Notes under the pieces: model-generated
The model's input: the letters and a program-made list of their open reading frames with translations, nothing else
Told to the model about the DNA's origin: nothing
Database searches by the model: none
Source of the DNA: Eustoma russellianum
Taxonomy: Eukaryota; Streptophyta; Magnoliopsida; Gentianales; Gentianaceae
DNA: 64,000 nucleotides
Direction of reading: 5' to 3'
Assembly (NCBI GenBank): GCA_036186865.1
Contig: AP025065.1
Location: forward strand, 12,577,192-12,641,191
Shown here: positions 35,208 through 45,726 of the stretch, one piece after another
Layout: every line of letters starts with the position of its first letter
Numbering within the stretch: position 1 is the first letter of the stretch
Translations under genes and position numbers: made by a program

Positions 35208-35370
35208 GTGTTGGGTCCGTAAAACACTCTAGAGGGGGGAGGTGAAAAGAGTTTTGGGCAAAACCAAACTATAACATTTTTAACTTAAAACAATTTTTTT
35301 ATTATAAGGGACTCATGTTTGTTCCCTTTATAAAACAAAACCAAACTATAAAACAAACTCAAACCAAAAC
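35208..35370 (-). repeat. 3' end fragment of a SIRE-like LTR
   Basis: The plus strand starts TGTTGGGTCCGTAAAACACTC followed by TAGAGGGGGG, the same layout as the LTR ends at 21059 and 46510 (TGTAGGATCTG..ACCACTAGAAGGGGGG). The right boundary is not sharp. Confidence 0.5.
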
Positions 35371-36400
35371 CCCTTTCCCAGCCGAAGCCGTCAGCCCCCC
35401 TCCTCGTGCCCCAGCCCAGCCCACGCTCCCCCACCCCGTAACCCCCAGCCCACTTCGGCCCAGTCCTTTTTTTCCTTCTGCCTGTAGAAACGAGCTTTTC
35501 TTTTTCTTTTTCTATTCCATCCCAAACACCCTTCCAGTCCCCAGCCCCTTTTCTACCCAATCCACTAAAACTTCATTCTAAATATTTTTCAACACCAAAT
35601 CCAACTTTCCATCATATTGCAACCCCTTTTAATTTAAATTCCAAAATTAAAACATTCAATCACAAATAACCGTAAACCAGATTATTGTTATTATTGTTTT
35701 TTATATAATTCCTTTGATAATATTTTGTATATAAATCAAATTTTGCCTAAACCAGTTCATACAATCCTAATGTATAACATATAATCTAAAAACAGTTTTT
35801 TTACTTATGTTTCTCAGGCGAGAAGAGAATGAAGCATGAAATAACAAGAATCGTATACATAACATTTTTGCACAATAAAGAAAGCAACTAGAACATATAA
35901 CATATCAACTTGAATTATCACATGAAAAATAACAACAGATAAAGTAAATAGCGAATAACTCATATATAAAATTGGCTAAAAAAAGAGGGGTCACCTACCT
36001 CTTGGTTGTAAACTACCAATTTTGGTGGTGATATGGTGATGTTGCGGGTGGTATAGGCTTTCTTCTTCCTTCTTTTCCTTTCTTCTTTCTTTTTCCTCTT
36101 TTCTTTCTCTCTTTTTGCTCTCAGCATTTTCCTCTCTCTCTCTCTGTCACTCACGTCACCTTTCTTTTTTTTTCTTATTTTGGTTTGACTGCTTTGCCTT
36201 TTTAATTTAGTGTAGTAGGGGGTTTTGTCTCTTGAGTGTCATAGCAATTAGGGAAAAATTTATGGTTAAGGATATTGGGTATTAAGTGGGATTAGTGGGT
36301 ATTAAGAGTAATTATGGGTGGGGTTTACTTGAGGGTTTTTTAATATAATGTCAATTTTTTTTATTCTCTTTTTTTACCGGGTATAAAAGTATACCTCCCT
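35371..36400 (-). repeat. truncated 3' LTR of Gyp-C
   Basis: It follows the minus-strand end of the Gyp-C body: a decayed purine tract (minus strand TTGTAAGGGAGGTATAC, 36386-36402) and then pyrimidine-rich and AT-rich LTR sequence (CTTCTTCCTTCTTTTCC at 36060). This parallels the leader of the LTR at 40600-40800. Only about 1 kb of LTR is left. No gene is present: the lysine/arginine-rich and proline-rich frames (35960-36154, 35315-35581) are low complexity. Confidence 0.6.
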
Positions 36401-36402
36401 TA

Positions 36403-36826
36403 CAATAAGTTTCGACCTCAAAACTTGCGTACCTTAAATGAATACATGCGGATACTTCTCGCACATTTGCTCTTCAAGCTCACATGTCGCTTCTCTTTCG
36501 GTATGGTTGCTCCATTGGACTTTGACATAGGGTATGACTCTCCGTCTCAGCTCTTGATCTTTGCGATCAACGATCTTCACCGAAACCTCTTCGTAAGTCA
36601 TACCTGGTCTAACCTTCAATGACCGCGCATCCAGCACATGACTCGGATACAGAACATATCTTTCTAATTGCGACACATAAAATACATTATGAACTTGAGC
36701 TAGAGCCAGGGGTAAAGCAAACTTATATGCTAGTGTCCCAACTCTTTCGAGTACCTCGTAGGACCAATGTAACGAGGACTCAATTTTCCTTTTACTCCAA
36801 ACCGGTTCACACCAATGTTTTTTTTT
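36403..36826 (-). pseudogene. integrase C-terminus and chromodomain-like tail (Gyp-C)
   Basis: Minus strand: GVNRFGVKRKI near 36780-36815, LAYKFALPLALAQVHNVFYVSQLERY, then YEEVSVKIVDRKDQELRRRVIPYVKVQWSNHTEREAT to 36434. It is diverged from the Gyp-F copy at 41083-41480 and continues with stops on its N-terminal side. At a poly-T run (36818-36826) it is joined to RNase H/RT sequence, so the integrase core has been deleted. Confidence 0.85.
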
Positions 36827-37500
36827 GACACATCACTACATATCACAACCCATCAATACCAGAAGGTTGAGCCAATACTGGAGCAATGGTTAACCTCCTC
36901 TTACGCTCCATGAAGCTTTTCTCGCATTATGCCGTCCACTCAAACTTGGACTTCTTGTGAGTAAGGCAATTGAGAAACTTCGCTATTGTCGAGAATCCCT
37001 CGACAAACTTCCCATAATAACTAGCTAGACCCAAGAAACGCTGACTTTGGTGTCATTCGTAGATCTAGACAACTTGGTAATAAGTTCAACTTCCTTCAAT
37101 CAACAGCAATTCCCTTGAAAGGTTATACCTTCCATCACAGAATTCTTAACTGTCACTTGTTTTAATCGATAGTCAATGTTGATGTGAAATCGTAATTTGA
37201 TCTTGGAGGCTTGGACACAGTATGGAATCTCCGACTATTCTGGTGAACCACAAAGGCGCTTAACAAATCCCTTTGCCACAAAACAGGGGTTCACGCCGCT
37301 ATGAAGAGTACATTGGTGAATATCTTGTTCACTAAAATTGTACCTCATACCACATCGGCGACTTCCAATATCCATGGCAATCATGACATTGACGCGGACA
37401 TTCGTCCTCGACTACTGAGCGACTTCTCCCAGAGCATTCTTTCTCATATTTGAGCAATCTCAAATAAGGTTTCCCACCTGTCCGCATCAATAACATGTTC
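36827..37500 (-). pseudogene. RT C-terminus fused to protease remnants (Gyp-C)
   Basis: Minus strand, low to high (pol back toward gag): an FEWTA.CEKSFMERKRRLTIAPVLAQPSG block and YYGKFVEGFSTIAKFLN (36850-37020), then without the RT core a stretch like IDYRLKQVTVKNSVMEGITFQG and VQASKIKLRF from protease (37090-37210), and finally DVV, stop, GTILVNKI and NVLF near 37300-37365. The RT core is deleted, and the protease DSG motif has decayed to an IAA-like sequence. The same deletions occur in the copy at 42854-43526. Confidence 0.75.
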
Positions 37501-38217
37501 TTTCCAACTTCCTACATTCGCTGACATGACCCTTATTGAAGTGCGACGAACTCTTTCAACCTGCTGTACAACTAAATTCTGTTGTGGGGGTCTATGAAAT
37601 TTGCTCAACCGAGCTTCTCTTCAGAACCTTGATTCAACGTCCTGGCCTGCCACCAACTCAAATCTCTTCTCTTAACCTCTTACCTTTGTCGGAGTATCCT
37701 GCATCGGCCTTTCTTGCCGCCACTCTGCGGAAATCACTCTCGACGTGAAAACATGCATCCATCATGTCCTCGTATGTTCTCATCCATGCATTTACAATTG
37801 TTGACTGAATTCTTGAGTCCAAAACTCGTTCGAACTTTGTCATCTTTAAGCGATTATCAGGCATAATCGCAGGAGCGAACTTACCCAAAGCATGGGCATA
37901 GTCGGCATACTCCGACATTATCATCCGACTCTGTTTTAGCCCGTCGAACGCCCTTATCTTGTCTAAGATCGTTGTCTTGGGCACGTAATACTTCAGAAAG
38001 GCATCACAAAGTTGCATCCAAGAGATCAATGGGGTCTGACAATTTAAATTATTATAGAAATTTAAATGATATACGCGCTCGCACACACCCAACCCAGATC
38101 ATACTTAGACTCTAGAAAATCATCACTTATACCTAAGGATCAAACTTAAGGGAAAATCACATCTTAACTTGCTATAAGATCATGAACCTAAGTTTCCGAG
38201 ATAGATCTGAAGCCTAG
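37501..38217 (-). pseudogene. gag remnant of Gyp-C
   Basis: Minus strand frame 38092-37658: LISWMQLCDAFLKYYVPKTTILDKIRAFDGLKQ, MSEYADYAHALGKFAP, NRLKMTKFERVLDSRIQSTIV, and MMDACFHVESDFRR, the standard gypsy gag core. The N-terminus before 38092 is missing: the sequence from 38093 to the PBS is untranslated leader. The zinc knuckle (37490-37560) is badly damaged. The same frame, same length, is found at 43684-44118. Confidence 0.85.
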
Positions 38218-38229
38218 GCTCTGATACCA
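38218..38229 (-). other. primer-binding site of Gyp-C
   Basis: The minus strand reads TGGTATCAGAGC, an exact initiator-Met tRNA complement, two bases from the LTR end at 38232. Confidence 0.9.
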
Positions 38230-38987
38230 CCTGTAGCGCCCCGGCCCGATACCGTCATCGGAACCAGTGCACCCGCCGTAGTCTACTATGAGAACTACGA
38301 AGCGTCAAAGCAGATCAAGTGTACATCATTCACGACGTAAGATAAATCAGCGGAAACGTCATCAAATTTAAAACTTTATCATCATTAATACAACCAGAAA
38401 GTACAGCGGAACTAAAAGGGTTTTCAGACAACTGTCTAACTTATCCTCCAGTACAGCATAATAAACATCGAGTTTTCCAACATAAAGAAAGTAAGCAACC
38501 ATCTATCTACTTCCATGTCCATCATCCCACTGAACCCACTCGCCATCGTCTTCGATAAATATCATTTCATATTCTGGCTCACCTGAAAAGGAATAGAGTA
38601 TCTATTCTTAGCGAAATTATCGCCAGCAAGTAACCCGTCTATACACCTTACGGGATCACACACGACGAGTCACCAGTATATAAACCAATGCCCAAAATAA
38701 GGTGCTCGGGTTGGCAAATAACATCTTTATAACAAGTCATCAAATCCATATAAGCCACATAATTAACACTCAAAATGAAACCAACACATGTAGAGCCAAA
38801 TATACTACATAAACAGAACATATGCTAGTAACATTTCTTGCATGACAAATCTTATGCTTCGTGTAACATGATGCATGTACTTCTTCAAAACCACACACAC
38901 CCATGCATAGGTCTTCTTTCGTAAACATGTCATGCGTGTCATTTCACAAAACTTTTCATCATACTTCTTATCATATTCTTCGCGTAG

Positions 38988-39330
38988 CAGAACTTTATAC
39001 CCTGTGGGTGATCAGTCCACAGCAAACAGAACTTTATACCCCGTGCTGAAAGGTCCACGGCCCCATAACATATAACTTTATACCCCGTGCTGAAAGGTCC
39101 ACGGCCCCATTACATATATCATATATCCGTGCTGAAAGGTCCACGGCCCCATTACATATATCATATATCCGTGCTGAAAGGTCCACGGCCCCATAAAATA
39201 ACTTTGCTTTCCGTGCGGATAGGTCCACGGGTCCATAAAATACTTTATACCCTGCTGTTGATTCACAGATCACGCTTTTATACCCTGCTTTCGCAGACGT
39301 GACTTTTATACCCTGCGATCAACCAGCAGC
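38988..39330 (-). repeat. tandem array with CCGTG/CACGG hairpins and TATAAAG boxes
   Basis: About seven units of 40-47 bp. The core CCGTGCTGAAAGGTCCACGG can fold (CCGTG pairs with CACGG). Most units are separated by CCCATAACATAT and ACTTTATACC, which on the element's sense (minus) strand reads GGTATAAAGT. The inverted copy at 45301-45620 has a shortened array. Confidence 0.85.
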
Positions 39331-39712
39331 CATTTTGTCTTTCGAAAACTTTAAACCTTTCTTGTAACCACATGTTCTTTTGCAAAGCAAATCACAAATC
39401 AAATGCAAATGCCCATGTCATGATGCAGGATGCACATGTAACTTCGTATCAAACATGTATCACACACATTCATATATCGTACTTATCAAGTATACAGTCT
39501 TGCACCTCAAACACTCCGTGGTCGTATCTTTCCAAGTCCATTCTTCTTACGAATTCACTCAAGATTCAATCTTATTCTAACTTGATCAAACTTACCATCT
39601 ACACCTCAATTACAACTCAAACACCTTTGCATTTTATGCTCAAAGGAAGTGTATAAGGTTACAACACGTACATAGGGCACCTAAAGGGTCAAAGAGACTT
39701 CCAGTATAGTTG

Positions 39713-40040
39713 GAACGCTACATGAAGCGCCTATAGTGACTTAGAGCGCCTATACTAGGCGTTCGAAGTGTTCGGGGATGTTCCGTAGACATTGAACGCC
39801 TACATGAAGCGCCTAATGTGACATAGAGCGCTTTATGTAGGTGTTCGAAGTGTTCGGGGATGATTCAGGACGCATTGAACGCTACATTAGGCGCCTAATG
39901 TGACATAGAGCGCCTAATGTAGGCGTTCGAAGTGTTCTGACGGTTCTAGATTGCAGTTTTTCTGTACGGGAAAGCTTCAGGACACATTGAACGCTACATT
40001 AGGCGCCTAATGTGACATAGAGCGCCTAATGTAGGCGTTC
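39713..40040 (-). repeat. four-unit hairpin array in gypsy LTR
   Basis: Four units begin at 39713, 39794, 39877 and 39989, each about 52 bp with 30-60 bp spacers containing GTGTTC(G/T)G. Units 3 and 4 pair GAACGCTACATTAGGCG with CGCCTAATGTAGGCGTTC around a 17-base loop. They also hold the perfect palindrome CATTAGGCGCCTAATG. Unit 2 keeps the stem with different bases; unit 1 pairs poorly. Confidence 0.85.
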
Positions 40041-40716
40041 GAAGTGTTCTGACGATGCCAAACTGCAGTTTTTCTGCAGTAACTTCCTCTCCCACACCCT
40101 CCTTCTTCAACCCTTTCATTTTCAACACGTAAATATCCATCTTAACCTCTAGATTCATCTTACTTAACACACATCTAAACATGAATTGATGCCTAGCCAT
40201 GCCTAACAATATCCACTCTAGCCTTCAATCATTCACAACCTTCAAAAGATCTCATCAACTTTCCCAACACAACAAGACTACAGCAATGTCTTCACTCATC
40301 TCTCAATTTCCTGCACTTACTCTCAACGTCTAAGTGTAGACAATCAACATAAGAGTAGAGCAAGACAATAAGCACGTCAAAATATACACTTTTATGGGCA
40401 TGCTTGACAACAACAAAGCACCACACAACTATTTTCAGAACTATGGCCCAAAGAACAAGACTTTACACAATTAGCAACAAGACTTACATATAACAAAGCA
40501 TTTAAGATAGACAAGACAAGAATACTAATGTGTGATTCATGTTTTCTCTTTGTAAGAACATAGGGCCTAAAGTATCAAAATTTGCGTAAAGCGTATAGAA
40601 AGATTACTTGCCTTGGTTTCTAGTTAGTCTTACGGATTTACTGCAGAACCTTGATAAGAATTGAACCTAGAATGGTCTTTTTTCCTTCTTTTCCTTCTTC
40701 TCTTCTTCTTCTTCCT

Positions 40717-40726
40717 TNNNNNNNNN
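40717..40726. other. assembly gap (10 N)
   Basis: Ten N bases in a TTC-rich tract of the shared LTR. True length unknown. Confidence 1.
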
Positions 40727-41037
40727 NTTCTTCTTCTTCTTCCTTTCCTTTTCCTCTTCTCTCTCTTTTCCTGCGGTTTTCCCTCTCCTCTTTGGTGTGG
40801 AAACCGTCCCCTATAGGCTGATGGGGAGTTATACTAAGTTTTGGTAACTCCCCTATCCTTAGTAGGGACTATTTTGATAATTTACCATAATTTCTTTTAA
40901 TTCAACTTTTAACCCCTTTCTTTTGTTCTTCTATGTTTTGTGTAACTAAGTCTCATAACCTACATAATTAATTAAGTTGCATTTAAGGTTGACCTCTAAG
41001 TATTGAAAGTTGCGCTTAAAAGTCACGGGGTGTAACA

Positions 41038-41053
41038 TTCCACCCCCCTTACC
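41038..41053 (-). other. polypurine tract of Gyp-F
   Basis: The minus strand reads GGTAAGGGGGGTGGAA directly before the LTR start TGTTACACC. Confidence 0.85.
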
Positions 41054-41082
41054 AAAAGTTTCGTCCTCGAAACTTACGTACC

Positions 41083-41703
41083 TTAGTCAAAGATTTGAGG
41101 GTACTTCTCCCGCATTTGTTCCTCGAGTTCCCAAGTGGCCTCACGTTCCGTGTGGTTGCTCCACTGGACTTTCACATAAGGGATCACTCGTTTCCTCAAC
41201 ACTTGATCCTTTCGGTCCACAATTTTCACGGGTACCTCCTCATATGTAACATCGTCCTTGAGTTCCAACGGTTGAGCTTCAAGTACATGACTTGGATCCG
41301 CCACGTACTTCCTTAATTGTGACACGTGGAACACATTGTGAACTTGCGCCAATACCGGAGGTAATGCCAACCTATATGCCAAGGCTCCTACCTTCTCAAG
41401 TATTTCATAAGGACCAATAAAACGAGGGCTTAACTTTCCTTTTACTCCAAACCTCATGACGCCCTTCGTAGGTGATACCTTCAAATAAACTTTTTCACCC
41501 ACATCAAATTCCAATGGTCGTCGTTTGGAATCTGTCCAACTCTTGCTGCGATCCTGAGCCGCCTTGAGTCTTTCCCGGATAACTTTCACCTTCTCTAACG
41601 TTTTCTCCAATAGTTCAGGTCCCGTGATAGTTCTCACACCCACTTCGTCCCAATAAACCGGGGACCTACACTTCCTTCCGTACAACGCCTCGAAGGGAGT
41701 CAT
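41083..41703 (-). CDS. integrase C-terminus with chromodomain-like tail, open (Gyp-F)
   Basis: A 206-codon open frame, the best-preserved piece of the Gyp-C/F array. It begins in the integrase with MTPFEALYGRKCRSPVYWDE, then LLEKTLEKVKVIRERLKAAQDRSK and FDVGEKVYLKVSPTKGV, the RFGVKGKLSPRFIGPYEI GPY/F module, LAYRLALPPVLAQVHNVFHVSQLRKY, and the tail VKVQWSNHTEREATWELEEQMREKYPQIF. The last block is the chromodomain-like module of Tekay/Del elements. The start Met is internal to pol, so this is a fragment; the integrase core upstream (above 41704) is broken. Confidence 0.88.
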   Translation of the reverse strand: MTPFEALYGRKCRSPVYWDEVGVRTITGPELLEKTLEKVKVIRERLKAAQDRSKSWTDSKRRPLEFDVGEKVYLKVSPTKGVMRFGVKGKLSPRFIGPYEILEKVGALAYRLALPPVLAQVHNVFHVSQLRKYVADPSHVLEAQPLELKDDVTYEEVPVKIVDRKDQVLRKRVIPYVKVQWSNHTEREATWELEEQMREKYPQIFD

Positions 41704-42591
41704 ATCGATTGCACTGTGGTGACTGTTATTATTAGATACCCCATTAACTTCACCATTCTATCTCAACTCCTTTTGAAATTAGGATGCAATCTCTTAACAA
41801 GTCCTCGATGGTCTGAATAGTCCCTTCAGACTATCCATCTGTATGAGGGTAATAGGGTGTACTCATCCTTAATTTTTTTTTTAAACTCCAAAATATCCTC
41901 CAGAGCTTGGGAATAAACTATTGATCTCGGTCAGACGATATGTTCATTGGAACACCATGCAAGTTGACAATATTACCTATATCTAAATTAATCAACTTAT
42001 CAAGAGATATATCCCTTAAGATAGGTATAAAATGTGCAACCTTGGTTAACCAATCCACAATCGCCACAATCATGTTATATCCTTTTTTTTGGGGTAAAGC
42101 AGCCACAAAGTCCATCCTAATACGTTCCTATTTCTACTCTGGACTCTCCAACGACATCACTAATCCACCAGGTTGCTGGTGTTCACAATCAACTTGCTGA
42201 CACACCACATATCTCTCAATAAAGTCCACAATATGCCTCTTCATCTCACACCATCAATAATATTGTCAGAGATCCCTACACATTCTGGTGCTACCAGAAT
42301 GTATCGATAACCTTGAGCTGCGAGCCCTTGGAAAAATTTTCTTTCCTTAACACATCCAAATCAGATACACACATTTTTCCTCTAAACATAAGCTCCCATC
42401 CTCATTGGTTTGAAATCCATCAACCTGACTATACCTCAGTTTCCCAGCAATATCACCCACAGTCTTATTCTTCTTTTGAGCTTCTTTCAACCAACCCATC
42501 AAACTCGGGGTGACGGTCAATGATGCGAAAACATTACTATAGAAACAACAAAAACCAAGTTAAATTCCTATATTTCTCTCTCAAGTGGTGA
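41704..42591 (-). pseudogene. integrase core remnant (Gyp-F)
   Basis: Minus strand: the zinc-binding region is barely readable at 42130-42560 (CQQVDCEHQQPGGLVMSLE-like near 42140-42200). The core then reads MDFVAALPQKKGYNMIVAIVDWLTKVAHFIPI, with the first catalytic Asp, and ISSDRDQ with the second (42115-41918). An STPYYPHTDG-like stretch near 41850 holds the last motif. Stops and indels interrupt throughout. Confidence 0.8.
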
Positions 42592-42873
42592 CTATCGCAC
42601 ATGGTTAGATTTTCCGTTTAATACATTGGCCACTTTATTAGCTCTTCCTGGATGGTAATTAATGGTTAATCCATAGTCCTTTTGTAGTTCCAACCCTCTT
42701 AGCTGTCTCATGCTTAGCCGTCCTGAGGCATACACGATAACTCGTTCGTATTGCATCAAAACACAGTCTACAAGTGAAGTGTCAACTAAACTCAATTTGG
42801 ATGGAAAGTCATAACTTACGCTACAGTTTACATACCTAGACTGTTTTTTTTTTGACACATCACTACATATCAC
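42592..42873 (-). pseudogene. RNase H remnant (Gyp-F)
   Basis: Minus strand: QYERVIVYASGRLSMRQLRGLELQKDYGLTINYHPGRANKVANVL, with an internal deletion between YASG and the MRQRRWLELLKDYD-type block. At 42844-42854 a poly-A run (plus strand T) marks the start of the segment shared with 36827-38809. In this copy the frame crosses the run into RNase H, so this is probably the ancestral junction. Confidence 0.82.
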
Positions 42874-44255
42874 AACCCATCAATACCAGAAGGTTGAGCC
42901 AATACTGGAGCAATGGTTAACCTCCTCTTACGCTCATGAAGCTTTTCTCGCATTATGCCGTCCACTCAAACTTGGACTTCTTGTGAGTAAGGCAATTGAG
43001 AAACTTCGCTATTGTCGAGAATCCCTCGACAAACTTCCCATAATAACTAGCTAGACCCAAGAAACGCTGACTTCGGTGTCATTCGTAGATCTAGACCACT
43101 TGGTAATAAGTTCAACTTCCTTCAATCAACAGCAATTCCCTTGAAAGGTTATACCTTCCATCACAGAATTCTTAACTGTCACTTGTTTTAATCGATAGTC
43201 AATGTTGATGTGAAATCGTAATTTGATCTTGGAGGCTTGGACACAGTATGGAATCTCCGACTATTCTGGTGAACCACAAAGGCGCTTAACAAATCCCTTT
43301 GCCACAAAAGAGGGGTTCACGCCGCTATGAAGAGTACATTGGTGAATATCTTGTTCACTAAAATTGTACCTCATACCACATCGGCGACTTCCAATATCCA
43401 TGGCAATCATGACATTGATGCGGACATTCGTCCTCGGCTACTGAGCGACTTCTCCCAGAGCATTCTTTCTCATCTTTGAGCAATCTCAAATAAGGTTTCC
43501 CACCTGTCCGCATCAATAACATGTTCTTTCCAACTTCCTACATTCGCTGACATGACCCTTATTGAAGTGCGACGAACTCTTTCAACCTGCTGTACAACTA
43601 AATTCTGTTGTGGGGGTCTATGAAATTTGCTCAACTGAGCTTCTCTTCAGAACCTTGATTCAACGTCCTGGCCTGCCACCAACTCAAATCTCTTCTCTTA
43701 ACCTCTTACCTTTGTCAGAGTATCCTGCATCGGCCTTTCTTGCCGCCACTCTGCGGAAATCACTCTCGACGTGAAAACATGCATCCATCATGTCCTCGTA
43801 TGTTCTCATCCATGCATTTACAATTGTTGACTGAATTCTTGAGTCCAAAACTCGTTCGAACTTTGTCATCTTTAAGCGATTATCAGGCATAATCGCAGGA
43901 GCGAACTTACCCAAAGCATGGGCATAGTCGGCATACTCTGACATTATCATCCGACTCTGTTTTAGCCCGTCGAACGCCCTTATCTTGTCTAAGATCGTTG
44001 TCTTGGGCACGTAATACTTCAGAAAGGCATCACAAAGTTGCATCCAAGAGATCAATGGGGTCTGACAATTTAAATTATTATAGAAATTTAAATGATATAC
44101 GCGCTCGCACACACCCAACCCAGATCATACTTAGACTCTAGAAAATCATCACTTATACCTAAGGATCAAACTTAAGGGAAAATCACATCTTAACTTGCTA
44201 TAAGATCATGAACCTAAGTTTCCGAGATAGATCTGAAGCCTAGGCTCTGATACCA
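42854..44255 (-). pseudogene. RT tail, protease and gag remnants (Gyp-F), duplicate of 36827-38229
   Basis: Near-identical second copy of the Gyp-C segment: the same RT-core deletion, decayed protease and 144-codon gag frame (43684-44118), and the same PBS (44244-44255). By eye only about a dozen substitutions separate nearly 2 kb of copies. The junction GTA TGA GGT ACA ATT TTA GTG near 43380 shows gag running straight into protease with no spacer, unlike Gyp-A and Gyp-E. Confidence 0.85.
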
Positions 44256-44257
44256 CC

Positions 44258-44835
44258 TGTAGCGCCCCGGCCCGATACCGTCATCGGAACCAGTGCACCC
44301 GCCGTAGTCTACTATGAGAACTACGAAGCGTCAAAGCAGATCAAGTGTACATCATTCACGACGTAAGATAAATCAGCGGAAACGTCATCAAATTTAAAAC
44401 TTTATCATCATTAATACAACCAGAAAGTACAGCGGAACTAAAAGGGTTTTCAGACAACTGTCTAACTTATCCTCCAGTACAGCATAATAAACATCGAGTT
44501 TTCCAACATAAAGAAAGTAAGCAACCATCTATCTACTTCCATGTCCATCATCCCACTGAACCCACTCGCCATCGTCTTCGATAAATATCATTTCATATTC
44601 TGGCTCACCTGAAAAGGAATAGAGTATCTGTTCTTAGCGAAATTATCGCCAGCAAGTAACCCGTCTATACACCTTACGGGATCACACACGACGAGTCACC
44701 AGTATATAAACCAATGCCCAAAATAAGGTGCTCGGGTTGGCAAATAACATCTGTATAACAAGTCATCAAATCCATATAAGCCACATAATTAACACTCAAA
44801 ATGAAACCAACACATGTAGAGCCAAATATACTACA
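44258..44835 (-). repeat. truncated LTR of Gyp-F (3' end portion)
   Basis: Same sequence as 38232-38809, read on the minus strand as the end of the 5' LTR. It stops at CTACA (44835), where the sequence flips to the opposite orientation. Confidence 0.9.
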
Positions 44836-45726
44836 CTTCATGTAGGCGTTCAATGTCTACGGAACATCCCCGAACACTTCGAACGCCTAGTATAGGCGCT
44901 CTAAGTCACTATAGGCGCTTCATGTAGCGTTCCAACTATACTGGAAGTCTCTTTGACCCTTTAGGTGCCCTATGTACGTGTTGTAACCTTATACACTTCC
45001 TTTGAGCATAAAATGCAAAGGTGTTTGAGTTGTAATTGAGGTGTAGATGGTAAGTTTGATCAAGTTAGAATAAGATTGAATCTTGAGTGAATTCGTAAGA
45101 AGAATGGACTTGGAAAGATACGACCACGGAGTGTTTGAGGTGCAAGACTGTATACTTGATAAGTACGATATATGAATGTGTGTGATACATGTTTGATACG
45201 AAGTTACATGTGCATCCTGCATCATGACATGGGCATTTGCATTTGATTTGTGATTTGCTTTGCAAAAGAACATGTGGTTACAAGAAAGGTTTAAAGTTTT
45301 CGAAAGACAAAATGGCTGCTGGTTGATCGCAGGGTATAAAAGTCACGTCTGCGAAAGCAGGGTATAAAAGCGTGATCTGTGAATCAACAGCAGGGTATAA
45401 AGTATTTTATGGGGCCGTGGACCTATCCGCACGGAAAGCAAAGTTATTTTATGGGGCCGTGGACCTTTCAGCACCCTTTCAGCACGGATATATGATATAT
45501 GTAATGGGGCCGTGGACCTTTCAGCACGGGGTATAAAGATATGTTATGGGGCCGTGGACCTTTCAGCACGGGGTATAAAGTTCTGTTTGCTGTGGACTGA
45601 TCACCCACAGGGTATAAAGTTCTGCTACGTGAAGAATATGATAAGAAGTATGATGAAAAGTTTTGTGAAATGACACGCATGACATGTTTACGAAAGAAGA
45701 CCTATGCATGGGTGTGTGTGGTTTTG
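44836..45726 (+). repeat. inverted copy of the gypsy LTR interior
   Basis: The reverse complement of 38886-39809: it holds one and a half hairpin units, the TATA tandem array (about 33 bases shorter) and flanking LTR sequence. It joins the Cop-4 gag remnant at 45727. The frames inside mirror those at 39372-39656 and are not genes. Confidence 0.9.

Larger units (their letters stand above)
38232..41037 (-). repeat. shared LTR between Gyp-F and Gyp-C (2.8 kb)
   Basis: Minus-strand LTR from TGTTACACCCCG (41037) to GGCGCTACA (38232). It is preceded by the purine tract of Gyp-F (41038-41053) and followed by the PBS of Gyp-C, so it serves as 3' LTR of one body and 5' LTR of the other. It contains a pyrimidine-rich leader with the assembly gap, a hairpin array (39713-40040) and a TATA-containing tandem array (38988-39330). 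No gene is present; the repetitive frames over 39034-39302 are translations of the tandem array. Confidence 0.9.

Noticed and set aside
39034..39302. Repeat proteins on both strands (GAVDLSAR and LKGPRPH units)
   Set aside because: Both are readings of the CCGTG...CACGG tandem array in the gypsy LTR and occur wherever that array is found.
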